Below are positions 56,821 to 64,000 of a stretch of 64,000 nucleotides of DNA, piece by piece. Below the pieces are notes generated by a model. It had not been told where the DNA came from. It did no database searches and worked only from the letters and a program-made list of their open reading frames with translations. The stretch comes from Kallipyga gabonensis (GTDB taxonomy: Bacteria > Bacillota > Clostridia > Tissierellales > Peptoniphilaceae): positions 496,001 to 560,000 of the forward strand of contig NZ_CXYV01000002.1 of NCBI RefSeq assembly GCF_001286805.1. The letters are read 5' to 3'. Numbering within the stretch: the stretch's first letter is position 1; each line of letters starts with the position of its first letter. The translations under genes were made by a program, and so were the position numbers.

Positions 56821-58293
56821 ATGTACGACGTGATCATTATTGGTGGTGGGGTGGTCGGCTGTGCCCTGGCCCAGCGCCTGTCCCGCTATGAAGGGAAGGT
56901 GGCGGTTCTCGAAAAGAACGTCGAGGTCTGCACGGAGACCACCAAGGCCAATTCGGCCATCGTCCATGGGGGCTTCGATGCCAAGCCGGGGACCCTCAAG
57001 GCCCGCTTCAATGTCCGGGGGAACCGGATGATCCCGGCCCTGGCCAAGGAATTGGATTTTGTCTACCGGGAGATCGGGTCCCTGGTGGTGGCCTTTGATG
57101 AAGAGGACCGGGAAGCTCTGGATATGCTCATGGAAAGAGGGGCGGAAAACGGGGTGGAGAATCTGGAGATCATCGACGGGGAGAGGGCCAGGGAGATTGA
57201 GCCCCGGCTCTCCAAGGAGGTGGTGGCAGCCCTTTGGTGCCCGGGTTCGGGGGTGGTTTCTCCCTTCGGCATGTGCTATGCCTTCATCGAAAACGCCCTG
57301 GAAAACGGGGTGGAGCTTTTCACCGAGCGGGAAGTCGTCGGCTTGGAAAAGACGGATGAGGGGGTCCGGGTTAAGACCAACCAGGGAGACCTCATGGCCC
57401 GCTTTGTGGTCAACTGTGCCGGCCTCCACTCGGATGAGGTGGCCCGGATGGCGGGGGATGAGGACTTTTCCATTATTCCGACCATGGGGGTCTACCGGAT
57501 CCTCCGCAAGCAGGCGGACCGGGAGATTTCCACCGTGGTCTTCCAGACCCCGACGGCCAAGGGCAAGGGGATCCTGGTGACGGCGACCTATGAGGGGAAT
57601 ACCATGGTCGGGCCCACGGCCTCGGCCATCACGTCGGAGCTGGAGACGGACACCCTGGAGGATTCCCTGGACCTGGTCGACCGCCTGTCCAAGAAGTCGG
57701 TGCCCGACCTGGACCTGTCGACCTCCATCCGGGTCTTTACCGGGGTCCGGGCCAAGCCGGATACCCATGAGTTTATGATTTATCCCTCCAAGAAGATGGA
57801 GGGGGTCATCCAGGTGGGTGGAATCGAATCCCCCGGTCTGACCTCCTCCCCGGCCATCGCCGAGTATGTGGACGGCCTCCTCCATGAGGCGGGTTTCGAT
57901 GGCCCAGAGAAGGCGGACTATGTCGGCCAGCGGAAGGGGATCGACCGGGTAGCTCACCTGCCGGAAGAGGAAAGGGCTAAGAAAATCCAGGAAGATCCCA
58001 ACTACGGGGAGATCATCTGCCTCTGCGAGCAGGTCTCTTTGGGTGAGATTTTGGAGGCTATCCATCGGCCGGCCGGAGCCAAGACGGTGGATGGGGTCAA
58101 GCGGCGGTGCCGGGCCGGCATGGGCCCCTGCCAGGGGAGACGGTGCGGAAAGAAGGTGCCGGGGATCCTGGCCCGGGAGCTGGGCCTGGCCGAGGAAGAC
58201 CTGGCCCAGGAGCAGCACGGGGATGCCCTCGTCCGGTCCTTCTACCGGGATCCGGACAAGGAAGTTCTTGGGGCCAAGGGCGAGGATCAATAA
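56821..58293 (+). CDS. GlpA-like FAD-dependent glycerol-3-phosphate dehydrogenase family protein
   Basis: A 490-residue flavoprotein. Residues 1-30 hold the FAD motif (VIIIGGGVVGCALAQRLS), followed by KANSAIVHGGFDAKPGTLKA, a DAO-fold signature. The C-terminal 100 residues form a BFD-like [2Fe-2S] domain with CLCEQVS and, later, CRAGMGPCQGRRC. This is the architecture of the clostridial anaerobic glycerol-3-phosphate dehydrogenase. In those operons a second NAD/FAD oxidoreductase and a small DUF1667 protein follow; neither is present here, so the electron acceptor and even the substrate (another 2-hydroxyacid is possible) remain open. The ribosome site is AAAGGGGGAAAG. Confidence 0.82.
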   Translation: MYDVIIIGGGVVGCALAQRLSRYEGKVAVLEKNVEVCTETTKANSAIVHGGFDAKPGTLKARFNVRGNRMIPALAKELDFVYREIGSLVVAFDEEDREALDMLMERGAENGVENLEIIDGERAREIEPRLSKEVVAALWCPGSGVVSPFGMCYAFIENALENGVELFTEREVVGLEKTDEGVRVKTNQGDLMARFVVNCAGLHSDEVARMAGDEDFSIIPTMGVYRILRKQADREISTVVFQTPTAKGKGILVTATYEGNTMVGPTASAITSELETDTLEDSLDLVDRLSKKSVPDLDLSTSIRVFTGVRAKPDTHEFMIYPSKKMEGVIQVGGIESPGLTSSPAIAEYVDGLLHEAGFDGPEKADYVGQRKGIDRVAHLPEEERAKKIQEDPNYGEIICLCEQVSLGEILEAIHRPAGAKTVDGVKRRCRAGMGPCQGRRCGKKVPGILARELGLAEEDLAQEQHGDALVRSFYRDPDKEVLGAKGEDQ

Positions 58294-58342
58294 CCCGGCT
58301 TCAAGTCCGGCCCATCCGGCTGGTCTTTTTTCCGAAAAACTA

Positions 58343-58348
58343 TATAAT
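58343..58348 (+). promoter_or_regulatory. -10 box of the dipeptidase gene
   Basis: TATAAT in AACTATATAATAGAATGA, about 55 bp before the ATG at 58404; no strong -35 box. Confidence 0.5.
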
Positions 58349-58403
58349 AGAATGACTGAATCAATGATTGGAGGGGCCTTGAACCCCGTGGAAGGAGCAG
58401 AGC

Positions 58404-59807
58404 ATGGACAGAGTTTGGCATTATTTTAGAGAGCTGTCGACAATCCCCCGCCCCAGCAAGCAGGAGGAGAGGGTTTCGAATTGGCTGAAGGAAGTGGCTG
58501 AGGGCATGGGCCTGGAGGTCGACCAGGATGGGGAGAAGAACATCCTCATCCGCAAGCCCGCGTCCCCGGGTTATGAGGACCACGAGGGGGTCATCCTCCA
58601 GGGCCATATGGACATGGTCTGCGAGAAGACGCCGGAGTCGGACCACGACTTCGACAAGGACCCCATCGAGCTGGTGGAGGAGGGGGGCTTCCTCACGGCC
58701 AAGGACACCACCCTGGGTGCGGATAACGGGATCGCCGTCGCCATGGCCCTGGCCATCCTGGAGGACAAGAGCCTGGCCCACCCGCCGCTGGAAGTCCTGG
58801 TGACCACGGATGAAGAGACCGGCATGTCCGGCATGTTGGCTTTCGATGCCAATAAGCTCCGGGGAAGCCGCTTCATCAACCTGGACTCCGAGGAAGAAGG
58901 GGTTCTGATTGCCGGATCCGCCGGGGGCTTCACTTACTCCCTGACCCGGTCTATGGAAACCACCTCACCCACAACCGGGTCCGCCTACCGCCTGGTTCTG
59001 GATGGCCTGGTCGGTGGCCACTCCGGCTCCGACATCGACAAGCCCCGGGGCAATGCCATCATCCTCATGGCCCGGGCCCTCCAAGCGGTCTATGGCCAGG
59101 ACCTGATCCAGCTGGCCTCCCTGACTTCGGGCCGTCTGGATAATGTCATTCCTTCCCGGAGCGAGGCGGTCTTCGTCATCGATAAATCCGAAGCCGACAT
59201 CCGGGCCATCCTGGACGGGGTTCTGGCGGATCATGGCGACCTTGAGGGGAATCCGGCCTTCCATTTGGAAGAGGCCGCCATGCCCGAGGAAGTCTGGGCC
59301 TCCGGCCTTTCGGAAGATCTCCTCCACTTCCTGGTAACCATCCCCAATGGCGTCTTTGCTCGCCTGAAAAACAGCGACCTGGTTCAGACCTCATCCAACA
59401 TCGCCATCATCGACCAGAAGGAGGGCGACGTGGAGGTGGTCATCTCCTTCCGGTCCTCGGAAGAGGAGGACCTGGGCAAACTCCGGGCAAAGGTGGATGA
59501 AGCCGCTGACCAGGCCCGGCTGTCCTCCCGGACCTTCGCCGTCTATCCGGCCTGGAGCTTTATGGAAGAATCCCCCCTTCGGGACATTTGCTGCCGTACC
59601 TATAAGGAAGTCACCGGTAAGGACATGGAAGTTTTGGTCATCCACGCCGGCCTGGAATGCGGCTGCATCTATAACCAGCGGCCCGAGTTGGAATTCGTCT
59701 CCATCGGCCCCAACATGTATGATGTCCACTCCGTCAACGAACGGCTGGACATGGAATCCGCCGAACGCACCTTCGCTTATGTGAAGGAAATTTTGAAAGC
59801 CCTGTAA
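58404..59807 (+). CDS. pepD: Aminoacyl-histidine dipeptidase (M20 family)
   Basis: A 467-residue cytosolic di-zinc peptidase of the PepD type that cleaves dipeptides such as beta-Ala-His. Metal and catalytic motifs are in order: GHMDMVC (residues about 68-74), TLGADNGIAVA (about 107-117), DEETGMSG (about 135-142, with the catalytic Glu), NLDSEEEG and HAGLECG (near 411-417). The lid/dimerisation domain spans about 185-390, with GHSGSDID. GGAAGGAG precedes the ATG. Length is typical for the family. Single gene with its own promoter; downstream is a large hairpin. Confidence 0.94.
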   Translation: MDRVWHYFRELSTIPRPSKQEERVSNWLKEVAEGMGLEVDQDGEKNILIRKPASPGYEDHEGVILQGHMDMVCEKTPESDHDFDKDPIELVEEGGFLTAKDTTLGADNGIAVAMALAILEDKSLAHPPLEVLVTTDEETGMSGMLAFDANKLRGSRFINLDSEEEGVLIAGSAGGFTYSLTRSMETTSPTTGSAYRLVLDGLVGGHSGSDIDKPRGNAIILMARALQAVYGQDLIQLASLTSGRLDNVIPSRSEAVFVIDKSEADIRAILDGVLADHGDLEGNPAFHLEEAAMPEEVWASGLSEDLLHFLVTIPNGVFARLKNSDLVQTSSNIAIIDQKEGDVEVVISFRSSEEEDLGKLRAKVDEAADQARLSSRTFAVYPAWSFMEESPLRDICCRTYKEVTGKDMEVLVIHAGLECGCIYNQRPELEFVSIGPNMYDVHSVNERLDMESAERTFAYVKEILKAL

Positions 59808-59849
59808 GAGAGGGGCTCATAAAGCCGCCACAATAACCCCAGGTCTGAC

Positions 59850-59933
59850 CAAAGCAACCCCCAGATCCGCCTTCGCTTAGGCAAATCCTTTCGGATTTGC
59901 AATGCGCTCAGGTCGGGTCTGGGGGTTGCTTTG
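59850..59933 (+). repeat. Long hairpin with conserved loop, copy 2
   Basis: A 20-bp stem with one G-T pair: CAAAGCAACCCCCAGATCCG (59850-59869) against CGGGTCTGGGGGTTGCTTTG (59914-59933). The loop contains GCAAATCCTTTCGGATTTGC, a nested 8-bp hairpin, between TTCGCTTAG and AATGCGCTCA. It is the reverse complement of the loop at 9491-9534, while the stems share no sequence. Without a T run it is not a standard terminator, although it lies after the dipeptidase gene. Confidence 0.85.
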
Positions 59934-60004
59934 TGGTGGGGGCATGTGGGCTGGGGCAGTGTGAAGAGACCGTGTTCCTCTTTATTGGGATTACTCTAGG
60001 GGTC

Positions 60005-60226
60005 ACCCCTCCTTTCCGCCGTTTTCAGCATTTGGAGGGGCATGGGGATACCCCTCCTTTCCGCCGTTTTCAGCATTTGGAGGGGCATGGGGTCACCCCT
60101 CCTTTCCGCCGTTTTCGTCATTTGGAGGGGCATGGGGATACCCCTCCTTTCCGCCGTTTTCAGCATTTGGAGGGGCATGGGGATACCTCTCCTTTCCGCC
60201 GTTTTCACCATTTGGAGGGGTATGGG
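60005..60226 (+). repeat. Five-unit 45-bp inverted-repeat array (ACCCCTCC/GGAGGGG)
   Basis: Units start at 60005, 60050, 60095, 60140 and 60185. Each reads CCCCTCC, then TTTCCGCCGTTTTCAGCATT (with T), then GGAGGGG, joined by CATGGGGATA. Unit-to-unit differences are few. Period, unit number and core match the 25037-25260 array, while the stem differs. It lies between the convergent dipeptidase and BrnQ genes; 59808-60281 contains no gene. Confidence 0.9.
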
Positions 60227-60281
60227 CCAACCTTTTGAGCTTCGCTCCGACGCCACATGGTCCGGCTCTGCCCCGGAGCCC

Positions 60282-61631
60282 TTAGGCTGCCGTTGTGCCC
60301 TCTTTCTTCCGGAAGAAGAGGAGGGAGAGGACGAGGGCGATGGCTACGGGGGCCAGCCAGCCCATGCCCAGCTTATATAAGGGAAGGAAATTTTTGGGGA
60401 AGGAGAGGAGGGCGGTGATGGGGGCGGATTTGGCGATGGCTTCGGGGGTGGCGGCCAGGCAGTCGAAGAAGGCGGGGATGGCGGCCAGGATGATGGTCAG
60501 GGTGAAGGCGGCCTTCTTGAGGGGGGCTATGGCGTTGAGGAGCCAGAGGAGGATGAGGGTGATGGTGAGGGGGTAGAGGAACATGAGGGCGGGGATGGAG
60601 AGCTTGATGATGGCGTTGAGGCCGAAGTTGGCCAGGAGGAAGGCGACGCCGATGAAGACCAGGGTCCAGGCCTTGTCGGAGGGGCCATGGGGGAAGAGGC
60701 GGACGAAGGTCTGGGAGATGGAGACAGCCAGGCCGATGACGGTTTTGAGGCAGGCGACGGTGATGGTGAGGCCGAGGAGGAAGAGGCCGAGGTTGCCCAG
60801 GTAGTGTTTGGCGGTGAGGACGAGGACCTGGCCGCCATTTTCCTGTCCCGGCATGATCCCCATGGAGGAGGCCCCGATGTAGGTCAGGCCCAGGTAGAGG
60901 ATGGACATGATGACCAGGGTGAAGAGGGAGGACCGGCCGGTTTCCCGGGCAATGTCGGTCTCATCTTCGATGCCCAGCTGGCGGATGGTGGTGATGATGG
61001 TGATCCCGAAGGCGACGCAGGCCAGGACGTCCATGGTCTGGTAGCCGTCGATCAGGCCCTGGGGGAAGGAGGCTTGGGCATAGGCGCCCTGGGCTTCAAA
61101 TGAGGCGGGGTTGCCCATGGGATTAGTGAAACTCATGACCAGGAGGATACCCATGAGGAAGATGAAGAGGGGGGCCATGAACCGCCCGATCACGTCAAGG
61201 ATCCTGGCCGGCCGGAGGGAGAAGTAGAGGGCCAGGCTGAAGAAGACCAGGGAGTAGATGAGGAGGGGGAGGGTGGTTTCTCCGGAAAGGAGGGGCTTGA
61301 TCCCCACTTCGAAGGCCACCGTGGCGTTTCTGGGCATGGCGAAGAGGGGACCGATGGTCAGGAGGAGGAGGAGGGTGTAGAAGAGGCCGAACCCTCGACC
61401 GGCCTGACCGGAATAATCTTTCAATGTTTCCTTGCGGGAGAGGGAAAAAGAAATGATGGCCAGGATGGGGAGGCCGACAGCGGCAATAAGGAAGCCGATG
61501 GCGGCGGGGAGGTAGGACCCCCCGGCGTTTTGTCCGAGCATGGGAGGAAAGATGACGTTCCCGGACCCGAAGAGCATGCCGAAGAGAAGGCTGCCCACAG
61601 TCAGGGATTGTTTCCGAGTTAGTTTTTTCAC
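60282..61631 (-). CDS. brnQ: Branched-chain amino acid:cation symporter (LIVCS/BrnQ family)
   Basis: A 449-residue, twelve-helix transporter that takes up leucine, isoleucine and valine with sodium or protons. The first helix (SLTVGSLLFGMLFGSGNVIF, then PPMLGQNAG) is the family signature. The start is GTG at 61631, six bases after AAGGAG, and the product begins MKKLTRKQ. A probable -10 box is the minus-strand TATAAT at 61710-61715. Single gene divergent from the NhaC gene. Confidence 0.94.
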   Translation of the reverse strand: MKKLTRKQSLTVGSLLFGMLFGSGNVIFPPMLGQNAGGSYLPAAIGFLIAAVGLPILAIISFSLSRKETLKDYSGQAGRGFGLFYTLLLLLTIGPLFAMPRNATVAFEVGIKPLLSGETTLPLLIYSLVFFSLALYFSLRPARILDVIGRFMAPLFIFLMGILLVMSFTNPMGNPASFEAQGAYAQASFPQGLIDGYQTMDVLACVAFGITIITTIRQLGIEDETDIARETGRSSLFTLVIMSILYLGLTYIGASSMGIMPGQENGGQVLVLTAKHYLGNLGLFLLGLTITVACLKTVIGLAVSISQTFVRLFPHGPSDKAWTLVFIGVAFLLANFGLNAIIKLSIPALMFLYPLTITLILLWLLNAIAPLKKAAFTLTIILAAIPAFFDCLAATPEAIAKSAPITALLSFPKNFLPLYKLGMGWLAPVAIALVLSLLFFRKKEGTTAA

Positions 61632-61887
61632 GGCGAACTCCTTATGAATAAGTGCGAAGGCTCGAGTTTACCGTTAGGGTAGACGGAGCCAGGTAAAATG
61701 AATATACTAATTATACCAAAGTTTGAATAAAATTGAAGTCCGGGAAAAAATTTCATCAGTAAACGCTAAGTAGACGTTTTATGGTTATCATAGTAAAGGT
61801 GAAATCCTTTTCCAATGGAGGAGCAATAGGAAGAAAGGCCTCTTCACTGTCAACCGTATCCCTAATGAACCTAGAAAGGACAAAACG
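61632..61887. promoter_or_regulatory. Divergent promoter region of brnQ and nhaC genes
   Basis: This 256-bp AT-rich region carries a minus-strand TATAAT (61710-61715) for brnQ. It also has an inverted repeat AAACG-N9-CGTTT (61761-61779), close to TATCAT (61786-61791), for nhaC. -35 boxes are poor. The inverted repeat could be an operator. Confidence 0.4.
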
Positions 61888-63423
61888 ATGTCAAACAAAG
61901 ACACCAAGCAAGTCCGCTTGCCGAGCTTCTTGGAAGCCATCATCCCTATCCTGGTAATGGTCTGCCTCATGGTTTACGTCTTCGGCTTCAGTAACGAAGA
62001 ATATGATGCAGCTCATATGCCCCTCATTGTCGCGACGATCGTGACTTGTATTATCGGAGTTATTTGCGGTCATTCATTTGATGACATGATGGACGGAATT
62101 ATGGAGCGTATCTCTGCAACGATGGGGGCCATTCTCATCCTCTTCACCGTCGGTCTCCTGGTATCCTCTTTTATGATGTCCGGTACCATCCCGGCCGTCA
62201 TCTACTACGGTCTGGACCTTCTCTCGCCCAAGCTCTTCCTTCCGGTCGGCTGCATCCTGGTCGCCATTGTCGGCCTGGCCTGCGGATCCTCATGGACCGC
62301 CACCGCTACCATCGGTATCGCCTTCATGACCATCGGTGAAGGTCTGGGCATGAACCCTGCTATCACCGCCGGTATGGTTATCTCCGGCGCCTATGTCGGC
62401 GATAAGTTCTCCCCCCTCTCCGACACCACTAACCTGGCCGCCGGCGTTTCCGGAACCGGTCTTTTCGACCACGTCGCCGCCATGATCTCCTCCACCGGCC
62501 CGGTCTTCCTGATTTCATTAATTATTTATACCATCATCGGCTTCAACGTTTCCGAAGCCGGCTACGATCCCACCATTGCCGGTGGAATCCAACAAGCTAT
62601 TGCTGATCACTTCAACACTAACCCTTTGGTTCTCCTGCCTATCCTGGTGGTCATCGCGGTCTGCCTCCTCCGGGTTCCCGGACTGCCTGGCGTCCTCATT
62701 TCCGTGGCCACCGGTGTCCTCTTCGCCTATATTTTCCAAGGGGGCGGCAGTGTGGGTGAAACCTTCACCATCCTCCACTATGGCCCCTCCATCGAAACGG
62801 GCAACGAGTTCCTTGATGAAGCCTTAGCCAAAGGTGGTATGGACAACCAGATGTGGACCATCAACCTGATCATCCTGGCCGTCTCCTTCGGTGGTGCCCT
62901 CGAACGCTGTGGCATCGTGGAGAAGCTCTTCGGTCACCTCAAGGAACGGATCCATTCTGTGGGCTCCCTGGTCCTCGCCACTATGCTCACCTCCATCTTC
63001 TGCGACGCCGCTATGTGCGACCAGTTCCTCGGCATTGGCGTTCCTGCTCCTCTGTATGAAGATAAGTACGACGAAATGGGCTTGAGCCGGAACATGCTGT
63101 CCCGGACCCTGGAAGATGCCGGTACCCTCTGGGCCGTTATGTTCCCCTGGACCGCATGCGGTGCTTACCAGTCCAAAACTCTGGGCGTGAATTCTATCAA
63201 GTTCTTCCCCTTCGCTTTCGTCAACCTCCTGAACCCCATCTACGCCGCCCTCACTGCCTTCATGGGCCGGAATATCTTCTGGGCTGACGGTTCTTACACC
63301 AACCTCCTCGGAAAGACCAGACAGGGTAAGGTTGCCGGTGCGCCTGAAGAGGCTCACAAAGTGGCCATGGAAGCCCTCCGTAAGGGTCGCGAAGACGGGT
63401 CCATTCCTAAGGTTCAGGCTTAA
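61888..63423 (+). CDS. nhaC: NhaC-family Na+/H+ (or malate/lactate) antiporter
   Basis: A 511-residue membrane protein with about eleven to twelve helices. Typical NhaC stretches are GLACGSSWTATATIGIAFMT, GMVISGAYVGDKFSPLSDTT with NLAAG, and SIFCDAAMCDQFLGIG. The family exchanges sodium for protons or, in the MleN branch, malate and protons for sodium and lactate; sequence alone does not decide. AAAGGA precedes the ATG at 61888. The next gene begins 5 bp after the stop and is probably translated with it. Confidence 0.92.
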   Translation: MSNKDTKQVRLPSFLEAIIPILVMVCLMVYVFGFSNEEYDAAHMPLIVATIVTCIIGVICGHSFDDMMDGIMERISATMGAILILFTVGLLVSSFMMSGTIPAVIYYGLDLLSPKLFLPVGCILVAIVGLACGSSWTATATIGIAFMTIGEGLGMNPAITAGMVISGAYVGDKFSPLSDTTNLAAGVSGTGLFDHVAAMISSTGPVFLISLIIYTIIGFNVSEAGYDPTIAGGIQQAIADHFNTNPLVLLPILVVIAVCLLRVPGLPGVLISVATGVLFAYIFQGGGSVGETFTILHYGPSIETGNEFLDEALAKGGMDNQMWTINLIILAVSFGGALERCGIVEKLFGHLKERIHSVGSLVLATMLTSIFCDAAMCDQFLGIGVPAPLYEDKYDEMGLSRNMLSRTLEDAGTLWAVMFPWTACGAYQSKTLGVNSIKFFPFAFVNLLNPIYAALTAFMGRNIFWADGSYTNLLGKTRQGKVAGAPEEAHKVAMEALRKGREDGSIPKVQA

Positions 63424-63428
63424 GCTTC

Positions 63429-63932
63429 ATGTCCGGTTTCTTTCACCACGACTTTCCCTGGAAAGATCAGACACCCCAGGTTGTCAGCCGCCAGTATTCA
63501 GGTCAGAAGCCCATGGTGGCGAAATACGGGGTGATCATGGCCTTCTTTCTTATCGGCATGGCCTTCCTGACCCAATATAAGATCACTCTTATTCTGGGTC
63601 TTCTCCTCCTTCTTGCCCTGGTCACCAAGCGTTACGCTGCGGTAACCCCCAGGGGCTTGGAGTTCTTTGCCGATATGATTTTTCGGACCAACCACCGCCT
63701 GATCCCCTGGTCGGACTTGGATGCCATCACCTATGAGAAAATCCCCGGTCAAGCCGAAAGCAACATCTTTTATTTTACCCGGGGCGATGTCACCAAACGA
63801 GTGACCTTCCCCTCGGCCGACCGGAAGAGAATCTTGAGCATAGCTCAAGAGTATCAGCCCGACATCCGGATCTATGACGGGAAAGACTACCGACAGAACC
63901 TGAGCCAGAAGCTGAAAAAGAAGAAAAAATAA
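63429..63932 (+). CDS. Membrane-associated protein with PH-like domain, unknown function
   Basis: A 167-residue protein with two hydrophobic segments (about 30-48 and 50-65). A cytoplasmic domain follows (AAVTPRGLEFFADMIFRTNH, RLIPWSDLDAITYEKI) that resembles bacterial PH-like domains, ending in a lysine-rich tail (LSQKLKKKKK). The start is 5 bp after the NhaC stop with no clear ribosome site, suggesting translational coupling. It may be an accessory or regulatory subunit of the antiporter; that is inference. Confidence 0.6.
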   Translation: MSGFFHHDFPWKDQTPQVVSRQYSGQKPMVAKYGVIMAFFLIGMAFLTQYKITLILGLLLLLALVTKRYAAVTPRGLEFFADMIFRTNHRLIPWSDLDAITYEKIPGQAESNIFYFTRGDVTKRVTFPSADRKRILSIAQEYQPDIRIYDGKDYRQNLSQKLKKKKK

Positions 63933-63940
63933 GCAAGAGA

Positions 63941-63989
63941 AAAAGAGGCTGTGTCCGAACGATGGCGTTTGGAACACAGCCTCTTTTTT
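63941..63989 (+). terminator. Terminator of the nhaC operon
   Basis: AAAAGAGGCTGTGTCC pairs with GGAACACAGCCTCTTTT (one mismatch) around a 14-base loop, then six T. The A run also permits use from the other strand. Confidence 0.92.
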
Positions 63990-64000
63990 GGGAGGGGGAT

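Noticed and set aside
59897-60380. Open frames with TPPFRRFQHLEGHG-type peptide repeats
   Set aside because: These are translations of the 45-bp hairpin units (45 is divisible by three); open frames also exist on the other strand.

Overview
The window looks like chromosome of an anaerobic, Gram-positive, GC-rich Bacillota. The evidence is sortase-anchored giant surface proteins, class C sortases, Mga-like regulators, AGGAGG-type ribosome binding sites, sigma-A-type promoters and a set of strict-anaerobe flavoenzymes. A Tissierellia/Peptoniphilaceae-like commensal is my best guess, but this is inference from gene content. I see no rRNA, tRNA or CRISPR array.

Layout. 1-451 is the 5' part of a TetR repressor gene leaving the left edge, with two operators on its promoter. 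794-6520 encodes a 1908-residue sortase-anchored adhesin, followed by a 3-hydroxyacyl-CoA dehydrogenase. 7744-9415 is a hairpin-repeat array split by an IS3-family element. 9583-11997 holds a second TetR with its operators, a DUF2871-like membrane protein and an aspartate/alanine-exchanger-like permease. 12280-15155 is an SDR plus ene-reductase (Old Yellow Enzyme/2,4-dienoyl-CoA reductase type) pair, facing an NSS symporter. 16810-17740 is a dense block of inverted-repeat arrays, followed by a GH3 beta-glucosidase divergent from a second ene-reductase. 22551-25585 carries more hairpin arrays around an iron-alcohol dehydrogenase/GNAT pair. 25586-28072 is a run of small genes: DMT exporter, PAP2 phosphatase, glutaredoxin-like protein and a membrane protein.

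28235-50742 is the centrepiece, a pilus locus. Two overlapping Mga-like regulators diverge from a 4829-residue tip or surface adhesin. The backbone pilin (LPTTG), two class C sortases and a proline-rich base pilin (PPYTG) follow. The sortases would polymerise the backbone pilin, the base pilin would anchor the fibre, and the giant protein would carry adhesive vWA, Ig-like, Cna-B and InlB-type repeat modules. 50588-53454 is a tandem duplication of the base-pilin tail, its terminator and an AT-rich ORF6N/PLD-like gene, clearly foreign in base composition.

53494-63932 returns to core-type genes: glutaminase, an XRE regulator with a companion, an acetyltransferase, a GlpA-like FAD dehydrogenase, a PepD dipeptidase, a BrnQ carrier, an NhaC antiporter and a membrane protein. 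These are interspersed with more hairpin arrays.

The most unusual signal is a dispersed superfamily of intergenic hairpins. Within an array the 43-54 bp units are near-identical. Between arrays the stem sequence is completely different but complementary on both sides, while the loop keeps a common core resembling TTCCGATTTCGCCATTTGG. A second, longer hairpin type (9476-9550 and 59850-59933) follows the same rule, with a fixed loop and a swapped stem.
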